This document shows, piece by piece, positions 1-6,277 of a DNA stretch of 11,502 nt. The notes under the pieces are model-generated. The model was not told the origin of the DNA. It did no database searches and saw only the letters and a list, made by a program, of their open reading frames with translations. Each line of letters begins with the position of its first letter. Positions within the stretch are counted from its first letter, which is position 1. This DNA comes from Setomelanomma holmii (Eukaryota > Ascomycota > Dothideomycetes > Pleosporales > Phaeosphaeriaceae), in assembly GCA_010015745.1 (NCBI GenBank), contig ML978453.1, positions 1-11,502 of the forward strand. The letters are read 5' to 3'. The translations under genes and the position numbers were made by a program.

Positions 1-2
1 TC

Positions 3-109
3 ATTGCTCACCACACCCCCGACCCCACAGCCCAGAACCTAGATAGAGTCTTTTCAACTGGCGGAAATTGCCCTACCAGACTGCACACACTGCCAACACC
101 CACAGATTA
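3..109 (+). other. Short open frame entering from the left edge, ending inside the repeat
   Basis: A frame open from the window edge runs for about 35 codons to a TAG at 107-109. It could be the last codons of a gene lying left of the window, for example of a transposable element whose 3' end is the repeat at 72-266. Its composition looks more protein-like than the other two frames, but it matches no family I recognise. It is too short to exclude chance. Confidence 0.2.
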
Positions 110-266
110 GGAGCACTTGAGTACCATACAGGGCGCTACCCGTCTTTCATGCCCCCTGGGAGGCTTTCATAGGACGTTAAACAATACATACATACATACA
201 TACAATAGAACCTCAGTTCAATCCTTCAATTCTTCCTGCATGCGCACTGTGTACCCACCGCAACAA
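72..266 (+). repeat. Left copy of a ~200-bp inverted repeat (probable hAT terminal region)
   Basis: This stretch is matched in reverse complement by 9008-9213. Outside one short mismatched patch (about 116-127) and a microsatellite length difference, only about six substitutions separate the copies. The block from about 129 to 203 is identical. It contains five ATAC units (184-203) and CAGTTCAAT (214-222), the reverse complement of the ATTGAACTG motif found near the hAT transposase on the right. No target-site duplication is evident, because the similarity simply stops at 266 and 9008. It may be a hAT end, a MITE sharing hAT ends, or one arm of a larger inverted-repeat structure. Confidence 0.85.
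184..203 (+). repeat. (ATAC)5 microsatellite
   Basis: Five perfect ATAC units lie inside the left repeat. The right copy has eight units at the equivalent place (9073-9104). Confidence 0.9.
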
Positions 267-798
267 GAATGGTACCGGCGCGCAGACTTCCACATCACTC
301 ACGTGTATGACGTGCGAACGGTTCTTGGTACTGGACTGTTCATCGACAACATCCAGTGCGCACCCGTTGACTTCCTTTACCGCCTGAAGGTCATATTATG
401 ATTCGAAGATTATTTGACCGGAGATTCGACATCGATCAGTCATAAGCGATTTGCAGAACTCGCGGATCGCGAATCGAGTGCAACTGAGGCGGACTTCAAG
501 CATCGCGTCGAGTCTCTCGATATGCTTCGCAAGATCAAGCACATCGCTTTCAACTTTCAAGTTGGACATTCTGATACAGGTGGGACGTGACTGAGCTGGA
601 AACAGATGTGAGGAAGCGCTGGTGCCTCTTATGTATGATCCGAAAGAGAAGGGCGTCACTTTGGACATCTGGATCAAGTGCGGGCGCGAGAGCCGGAACA
701 TAACATCTAGCTATGATGTTCCTCGCCTCCATTGGGAAGAACGGATCAAAATCAACAGCGAAGGTGGCTCTCAAGTTGGACATAGTCAAGTGGCGTGA
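267..798 (+). pseudogene. Relic A: truncated F-box/2EXR-like fungal protein gene
   Basis: A coding-like reading runs on the + strand from the repeat boundary at 266. In the first frame it is open from before 267 to a TGA at 399-401. It then continues in the same frame from 402 to a TGA at 588-590, with the segments FAELADRES and LRKIKHIAFNF. It resumes one frame over from about 600 to a TGA at 796-798, with EEALVPLMYDPKEKG and LDIWIKCG. The last two segments line up by eye with relic B (KLRIEIAV; EEALVNLAYQLKAKG; LVVNCDN). The N-terminal part of the family, including an LPREVRDLVY-like motif, is missing because the repeat edge lies there. At least one in-frame stop and one frameshift disable it. 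Family assignment rests on pattern memory and on similarity to relic B. It could be a lineage-specific family with no known function. Confidence 0.5.
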
Positions 799-1171
799 GA
801 GCGAGCTTCTGTTACATGTCAAGCCCAAACAGCAAAGATGTACCAAAACGGAACTGGTTGGCCGTTGCGAAAATAGCGTGCAGCGATTGGTACCTCGAAC
901 TTATCTAGAGATTATCGTTCCAGCAACCCGTGTTAAATCTCCTTGCGCTTTCCTCCTTTTCACCCCTGTCTACTTCACTGCTATCCAAGCACTCAACGCC
1001 GACCTCGGACTGAGAATAAGCACAGAAATTGCCTTTCAATACGTGTATTTGCTCGCCCCAAGCAAAGTTGAGTTGCACCTGCAGTAATAGTCAATACCTC
1101 AGCTCCGCATGTACTTCATCATGAACAGCTTCGCGTACCTTACTTGTGTACTCGCTCACAAATTCGCCACT
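799..1171. other. Intergenic stretch between relics A and C
   Basis: No convincing gene was found. A 124-codon open frame (713-1087, +) overlaps the end of relic A and runs through this stretch. It matches nothing I recognise and is probably chance. The 3' ends of relic A (+) and relic C (-) converge here. Confidence 0.4.
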
Positions 1172-2109
1172 TCAGACAACAGCCTTACAATACAACATCT
1201 GCCTAGATGAAACCTCGATCATATGCGCATAGGGTCGATCCATCTCGATGACAGTTTCCCAGCGAGGATCGACTTGTGGAAACTTGACATCGTCGTAGAG
1301 TATAGGGACGATTTGCGCCAAACTGAGACCTATGCGGTTAATGTCGTCGTTGAAGCGTGCTGTTTTGGTGTACTTGCGGGTACCGCGCATGTAAAAGACC
1401 ATGTCGCCGTCACCGGCTGTGTACTTTTGAACGGTGCCAACGGCTTTCTTGAACAAGTTCCTGTTTACTCGTAAGCATGATGATGTAGGTCCGACGCCCC
1501 AAAGTAGCTCACTTCTTATCGTTCATGAAGGCTATTGGGTCTGTGGGCCGTTCGAATTCAGAGACCTTGACATCATTCATCTTACTCGAGAATATGGGAG
1601 CGAGCCCATCGACCTTCCAGCTGGTGAATCCTCTTATACCTAGCAGCATGCCGCCCCCAACAGGATAGTTATCTTCTATGCGCGAAGCAACAGAGCCTCC
1701 GACGTCTAGCCTGGTGCCCTTACTTGTCTCGACGTATATGTGGCCGATAGAATCGCCTTTATCATCAGGTCAAAGTTTGCACGTCTTCTCCGCTGTTTCA
1801 TTCAATGCCATATTGTTTGCCGACTGCGTTACCAAGGACCTCCGAGTAGTCGCCATTCTAATACTTGAGCTGTATGTCACGAATTTACCGGCTGCCCTCT
1901 TCGTGTCAGGCATCGAACCGGCTGGCGGCGTTTGCTTGCTTCCACTTTGTCTCGCATCTGATGATGCCTTGGATGGCGGCGTTAGTGAGTGGTTGGATTA
2001 TGAAGGCCCCTAAGTCTTTGCAAGTCCCGCCCCAGGAGAACTTGATGTCCTCGGAAAGGACACCAAATGTGAGAGCGGCAATGGTGCTCAAGAAGGCGGG
2101 AAGCTTCAT
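1172..2109 (-). pseudogene. Relic C: secreted protein with jacalin-like segment, decayed
   Basis: The minus-strand ATG at 2109 opens a clean signal peptide (MKLPAFLSTIAALTFGVLS) and a mature part beginning EDIKFSWGGTC. In that same frame four stops follow: TGA at 1906, TAA at 1885, TAG at 1858 and TGA at 1798. Between them lie coding-like stretches such as IRDIQLKY and NGDYSEVLGNAVGKQYGIE. Each stop is one C-to-T change from CGA, CAA or CAG. Near 1765-1768 the frame shifts. The next part carries IGHIYVETSKGTRLDVGG and VGGGMLLGIRGF, a pattern resembling a jacalin-like lectin fold (beta-prism). A good 52-bp intron (1461-1512, GTGAGC...CAG) joins it in phase to a last exon that is open to the TGA at 1172-1174. 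The C-terminal ~95 residues are unassigned. The lectin label is tentative. It is a broken gene as read. Confidence 0.6.
1461..1512 (-). other. Predicted 52-bp intron in relic C
   Basis: On the minus strand the donor is GTGAGC at 1512 and the acceptor ACAG ends at 1461, with a CTTAC-like branch site about 12 nt before the acceptor. Removing it joins the middle and last coding parts in frame. Splice signals therefore survive although the upstream frame is broken. Confidence 0.65.
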
Positions 2110-3100
2110 CGTATAGCAACTCAATTCCGGAGCAGGAGCCTAATGGCAAGAAAAGTCAAAAACTAAAGACAAAGGGTCTGGGATATACAGAACGACATAC
2201 AGAGACAGTTGACCATTTGAAAGAATTCTGGTATCAATAAAAGAGCTGTGCGATACTTTGTCTCATGATAACCAGCGCAAGAACGAGGAACTAATGCTGC
2301 CTATATCAAATATCATGTACATTTCAGAGTGCGATGAGCTTGCGATCAAGGCTGTGCAAGCAAAATGAGGATACTGTTCTCGAGCTTACCCAGGTATGAG
2401 CGCCGTATCAGCTTCGGGGTCCGTGGCGTTCAATATCTAATAGCTGGCGCGCCGATCGTTGTGAAAGTTGTGCGCAGTCGCAAGAGAAACGATAAGTATA
2501 ATCTGAGCATACTACAATAGTGCGCTTGACTTCCCAAAGCAGCAATACTGAGGGGAAGCTGCAACCGAAACTTGGCAGTCGGGAGCGCCCGAGTGCAAGT
2601 TCAGCCACGAGGCGTCAAGCTTGTGATGATACCGCCGTCAGTCCTGGCTTCATCCCAATGGCATCAGGCGTAGGCATCAATCGCCTGTAGGTTGCTCCTT
2701 CACTTAATCCTGTCGAGGATGGAATCGATGGCCGTGGATGACTTTGTCATAGCGAGATATGGCGCGTGTGAGACAGTTTACTGAATGACTATCCATATGT
2801 TATCGCGACGTCTCTGTGGGTGATCAATCGACTGAGTGCGCGTGCCCTTTCGTTGTCGTGCAGAACACAACGACGTGTTGATGGCATGAAAGGCACCGCG
2901 CAGCGGGGAAGGTCAGCTGAGGTGGGAAAACGCATTTTGGTGGCCAATCGTGTTCTTCGGCTTGATCTCTCGTAAGCATCGTGGTAATCACGCAACCCTA
3001 TGCTGCTCAGCATTGCAAATGTACTGAGCATTTTCCATTACTATTGTATTGTATAGGCAAGTCACCAAACATTTGATTCGACAGTCACCCATCTCATGGC
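2110..3100. other. Gene-poor stretch upstream of relic C and downstream of relic B
   Basis: No supportable gene was found. Open frames of 66-80 codons on the minus strand (2408-2608, 2789-3031) are arginine/serine-rich, lack recognisable motifs and are probably chance. A short minus-strand open stretch with codons MTKSSTAIDSILDRIK (about 2706-2756) looks mildly coding-like, but it has no partner exon that I can join. The 2110-2300 part would have held the promoter of relic C, and 3030-3100 the 3' region of relic B. Confidence 0.4.
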
Positions 3101-3827
3101 CTATGGACGATTGGGCCCAAAGTTGTTGCATGCGTTAATCTTTGCTGTCCACAGCGCAATCGACCTGTCATAGTCGAAGGTGGGAACACTTCTGTTGCCC
3201 CAAGACCGATTGTCGCAGTTGACAACGAGCTGCGCACCCTTGGCCTTTAGCTGATAAGCTAAGTTCACCAACGCTTCCTCGTACTTCTCCGCTGTTGACC
3301 TGTTCAACACCGCTATCTCGATCCGCAACTTGAAAGCAGCTAAGTGCTCGATATACTTGCAAGCTGTCAAGGAATACACCTGAGTGTAGTATGATTGCCT
3401 TTCGACAAGTTGCTCCTTCGCCCAGTTGTCTTGTAAAGTATTGCCGTTCAGGGTGTCGATATGGGTCAAGTGCACTGTGACCCTCCGAACGAAATGGTAG
3501 GGCGGTATGGCGGAATTTTGCTGAAGAGGTCCGCTTGTAAGGGTGGCAGAAACATCTCGACAGTTCTCGATGTCCAAGCAGACGTGTTCATAAACGTCTC
3601 GCATAGCTCTTCATGGAACTGTCGACCCAGGAATTCTTCATTCATTTAGTGAGGGAAGCTGTTGAACTTGACTTGTGCATCGTAAGGGCCCCCGGCAGAC
3701 TCCACAGCCTGTGGGTATTTGATACCGGCGCGATGTGCGCTGATACAAATGGTACTGCGGAAGCTGGGCAGGTCGAGAAGGACAAATAGACCAAGTCCCT
3801 AACTTCACGGCCATACGCTATCCGCAC
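3101..3827 (-). pseudogene. Relic B: F-box/2EXR-like fungal protein gene, body
   Basis: On the minus strand the order expected for this fungal family can be read in pieces. GREVRDLVYLSF (resembling the LPxEVRDxVY start of 2EXR/F-box-like domains) comes first. Then come AVESAGGPYDAQVKFNSFPH, an in-frame TAA at 3648-3646, and MNEEFLGRQFHEELCETFM. Last is IPPYHFVRRVTVHLTHIDTL, continuing open to the stop at 3101. A possible 47-bp GT-AG intron (GTACCA...CACAG, about 3708-3754) would join the first two pieces, but its donor is weak. A frameshift at 3498-3513 coincides with an 8-bp near-tandem duplication. The last open segment covers about 167 codons. It continues from the 79-codon frame at 3818-4109, which probably encodes the N-terminus of the same ancestral protein. 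These proteins are thought to act as interaction or adaptor modules, but no specific role can be given. Confidence 0.6.
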
Positions 3828-4109
3828 TCTTCAAAGGCGATCTGGTCCACCTCGATGAGCTCGATTTCGCGACGCAGTCGCATGATCTCGTTCTGCATAA
3901 GCCTCTCTCTGATTTTGGTCAATTCAGGTCTGATTTGAGATGGAGGCGTCGCGTACTTTGCGTAGGAAATGGCCAACTTCTTGCTCACCCTATGTCAATG
4001 TTAAGTCATGCTATTCCATGGTCGGAAGTGCAAATACTTACAATTTGAGACTTTGGAAGCTAGCTTCCAATTCCTCGGACGTCATGGCTGTGCCCAAGCG
4101 GTAAGCCAT
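3818..4109 (-). CDS. 79-aa two-exon frame with charged helix; likely the surviving N-terminus of relic B
   Basis: The start is the minus-strand ATG at 4109, the first ATG after an upstream in-frame TAA. Exon 1 is 4109-4042 and exon 2 is 3989-3818, ending in TAG. The 52-bp intron (4041-3990) has a strong GTAAGT donor, a CTTAAC branch-like site and a TAG acceptor, and exon phases match (68 + 172 = 240 nt). The protein begins MAYRLGTAMTSEELEASFQS and ends in a long charged helix (about residues 45-73, with MQNEIMRLRREIELIEVDQ) likely to form a coiled coil. No domain is recognised with certainty. The stop lies only a few bases before the GREVRDLVY segment of relic B. I therefore infer that it was the N-terminal region of that gene, now cut short. 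It could still make a small protein, since its frame, splice sites and TATA-like box are intact. Confidence 0.55.
4053..4070. repeat. 18-bp perfect palindrome inside exon 1
   Basis: TTGGAAGCTAGCTTCCAA reads identically on both strands and lies within the coding part of the 79-codon frame. Confidence 0.9.
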
Positions 4110-4137
4110 GTTGCAGGTCTTGGTCGAAGCTGTCGAG

Positions 4138-4144
4138 TTTTATA
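4138..4144 (-). promoter_or_regulatory. TATA-like box for the 79-codon frame
   Basis: TATAAAA on the minus strand lies about 29-35 bp before the ATG at 4109. This implies a very short 5' leader if it is used. Confidence 0.45.
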
Positions 4145-4676
4145 GCTATGGTGTAGTCTGGATGCGATGGGTACTCAAGTCGACTTGATACGGGGGTGCT
4201 TGAATGCCGTTAAAAGTAGTTGTCAGGAAGCGAATTGACTGAAAGTATCTATATAGACGCGCCGCGCTGAGCCAAGACCGACCGGTCACGAGGTTGCTGC
4301 TCGGAAGCTTTCACTCCTCGCCTACGGGGTCGAATCAGCCGCAGACCATACGAGCTCTCACTGACAGGACCTCATCGGTTTTATGATACTGCGTTTGCCG
4401 ACTGTAAAGTATCGGTTTGCCATCGCCAAATCTGGTATGGCAAGCAATTGTTATTCGCAGACAGGTCGCAAGTAAATGCGAGTATTGGAGTTGTGCTTGA
4501 AGATAATAAAAGCAATTAGGGTATTCGAAAGATGTTAAGCAATTCGACAACCATGAAAATAACGACTCGCCATTTCCGGCGGATGTTCGGCCATGCTCCA
4601 TTCTCTGTGATGGTAGCAATCTCGTCCACACGTCTTGTAACCTCGGCATGTACTCACTTACTCGCTCAGATTCATT
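4145..4676. other. Intergenic region between the 79-codon frame and the dehydrogenase gene
   Basis: This is the promoter side of the minus-strand 79-codon frame and the 3' side of the dehydrogenase. A 104-codon open frame on the minus strand (4335-4649) has no recognisable motif and is probably 3'-UTR or chance. I see no RNA gene. Confidence 0.5.
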
Positions 4677-5693
4677 TCAAGCCTTTTCCTGCGGCACCTT
4701 GATAACAATCTTCCCCTTCGCCCTCCCCGTCTTCAGCTTCTCATACGCCTTCGGTGCTTCTTCCCAGTCATACACACTATCTTTCACAGCCTTAACCTTC
4801 CCATCCCTCATCCACTCCGCCAAAACTTGCAAATCGCTCTTCGTCGCTTGCGCCATCAGCATCTGGTACTTCGCCTTCCCTCCACCCAGGAAGCTGGGTC
4901 GCAAGATGTTGCTGCTGATCTGGGCGAACCCAGCAAGACTAGGTGTCGCGCCGACCTGAACGAATTTGCCGCGTGGTGCGATGAATGCGGACGAGGCTTT
5001 GTAGAGGTTGGCGGGTGTGCCGATGTTGTCAACTACGAGGTTGAATGTAGGTCCGTGTGCGGAGAGGGCTTTGATCACGTCAGTGGTCTTGTAGTCGATG
5101 ACTTCGTCTGCGCCAAGGCTCTGGCAGAGCGGGACATTTGGTGTTGAGCATGTCGTCGTAACATGACATCCGAGTGCTTTCGCAATCTGGATGCCGTAGA
5201 TACCAGTTCCTCCTGAGCCGCCGTTGATGAAGACCTTGTCTCCGCTCTTGACGCTTGGTCGGATACTTTGCGTTTCAGTCAAGCCAACGATTCCGACTGT
5301 CGCGGCGTCTTCCGCAGATACGTTCTCTGGTAGCTTCATTGCCTGCTCCTTGTTCACGGCAACGTATTGTGCTAGTGTGCCTTTTGCTAGTTCGCCCACT
5401 TTTGCGCCAAAGACCATTTCTCCCTGCGCGAAATCGGCCTGCGCATTCTTGCCTACTTCGACCACCTTGCCACAGAAATCTGCGCCAGGGATGAATGTTG
5501 AGCCGAGAAGTCGGAGTGGTGCTGGGCTTTCTGTGATTTTGTAGTCGACTGGGTTAATGCCCATGGCGTGGACCTGTACCAAGACTTGGTTCTCCCCGGG
5601 TACGGGCTTGGGCGCTTCCTCATTGATGTGCATGTTCTTCTCTATGCCGCCGGTTGTGCTGGTATATTGCCAGGCCTTCATTGTTTGCGCCAT
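4677..5693 (-). CDS. MDR-family NAD(P)-dependent oxidoreductase (quinone oxidoreductase-like, zinc-free)
   Basis: An uninterrupted single exon of 338 aa, the usual length for medium-chain dehydrogenases. The N-terminal GroES-like ADH domain (about 1-130) contains NPVDYK (48-52) and IPGADFCGKVVEVG (68-81). The Rossmann domain has the glycine-rich loop NGGSGGTGIYGIQIAKALG (158-176), then LGADEVIDYKT (193-203). The C-terminus RAKGKIVIKV is typical of this family. The four-cysteine structural zinc lobe of classical alcohol dehydrogenases is absent, which points to the quinone oxidoreductase/zinc-independent subgroup. It probably reduces quinones, enones or aldehydes with NAD(P)H in the cytosol, but the substrate cannot be read from sequence. 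I chose the ATG at 5693 (MAQTMKAWQY). The frame extends 23 codons further, but only to a non-ATG codon, and that stretch contains the TATA-like sequence. It has no partner genes nearby. Confidence 0.92.
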   Translation of the reverse strand: MAQTMKAWQYTSTTGGIEKNMHINEEAPKPVPGENQVLVQVHAMGINPVDYKITESPAPLRLLGSTFIPGADFCGKVVEVGKNAQADFAQGEMVFGAKVGELAKGTLAQYVAVNKEQAMKLPENVSAEDAATVGIVGLTETQSIRPSVKSGDKVFINGGSGGTGIYGIQIAKALGCHVTTTCSTPNVPLCQSLGADEVIDYKTTDVIKALSAHGPTFNLVVDNIGTPANLYKASSAFIAPRGKFVQVGATPSLAGFAQISSNILRPSFLGGGKAKYQMLMAQATKSDLQVLAEWMRDGKVKAVKDSVYDWEEAPKAYEKLKTGRAKGKIVIKVPQEKA

Positions 5694-5747
5694 ATTGTCG
5701 ATCGAGATATTGCTGTGCTTCCGCCGAACAGGAGCCGTGTGGTTGGG

Positions 5748-5755
5748 TATATTTA
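5748..5755 (-). promoter_or_regulatory. TATA-like box of the dehydrogenase gene
   Basis: TAAATATA on the minus strand, about 55 bp before the ATG at 5693. The spacing fits a fungal core promoter with a short leader. Confidence 0.45.
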
Positions 5756-6132
5756 ATGTCACGGTTGAATGTCTTCACAGCTTGGTCGAAATTTCAAGTT
5801 GTGATCGGCGCGTTTGGGAGTAAAGGTTGGTCTGCTAAATTCTCGGGGTTGGGCATAAACAACTTATACAAATATCGCGTGTTGTCTTGCGACATAGCGT
5901 GAATGGAGCCTTGCGTCATGAATGCCACATGGAGCGGGGCAACCGGCGGCCACCTTTAACAATCGCCCACCCAAGGCTGGGCATTGCAAGTTCGCGATGC
6001 TCGATCTGCTTGTGATTCGGTACTCGCGCACATCGCGAGACCCGGATGAAGATGAGAGAAATAAAATCATCTAGCAAGATGCCGTGACGCAGTGAGACGG
6101 GACGGATCAGTCAGCCTATCAATCTTTCCGCT

Positions 6133-6147
6133 CCCCTGCGGCAGGGG
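6133..6147. promoter_or_regulatory. Inverted pair of STRE-like CCCCT elements
   Basis: CCCCTGCGGCAGGGG is a 7+1+7 palindrome with a CCCCT on each strand, about 440 bp upstream of the dehydrogenase ATG and 130 bp past the PhoD stop. CCCCT is the core of the stress response element bound by Msn2/4-type zinc-finger factors. Stress-responsive control of the dehydrogenase would be a natural reading but is inference. Confidence 0.3.
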
Positions 6148-6277
6148 CTCAAGATCTAGCAACACCCGCTTCGGCCACGCTTCGCCAACCAGGTCACAAC
6201 AATGATTCAACACAGTCATTGGTGCGCATAATGTTCTATTCTCGATCTCCTTGCTGCACGCCTATCCTCTCAAGGTC

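Larger units (their letters stand above)
5694..6277. other. Intergenic region: promoter of the dehydrogenase, 3' side of the PhoD gene
   Basis: No gene was found. It holds a TATA-like box (5748-5755), an inverted pair of CCCCT/AGGGG elements (6133-6147) and a short GCCCA...TGGGC hairpin near 5965-5982. The 68-codon minus-strand frame at 5864-6070 has no recognisable feature. Confidence 0.5.

Noticed and set aside
117..401. 94-codon open frame on the + strand treated as one gene
   Set aside because: Its first half lies in the repeat and microsatellite and its start is not ATG. Only the part after 266 looks coding, and this was assigned to relic A.
713..1087. 124-codon open frame with an ATG start on the + strand
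   Set aside because: It overlaps the better-supported end of relic A in another frame, shows no motif and has no splice or promoter context. Probably chance.
2789..3031. 80-codon minus-strand open frame
   Set aside because: Arginine/serine-rich composition, no recognisable domain and no exon signals.
4290..4345. tRNA-like GGGTCGAATC string
   Set aside because: No acceptor, D or anticodon arms could be paired around it.
4335..4649. 104-codon minus-strand open frame starting just downstream of the oxidoreductase
   Set aside because: No motif and the wrong place for an independent promoter. More likely 3'-untranslated sequence.
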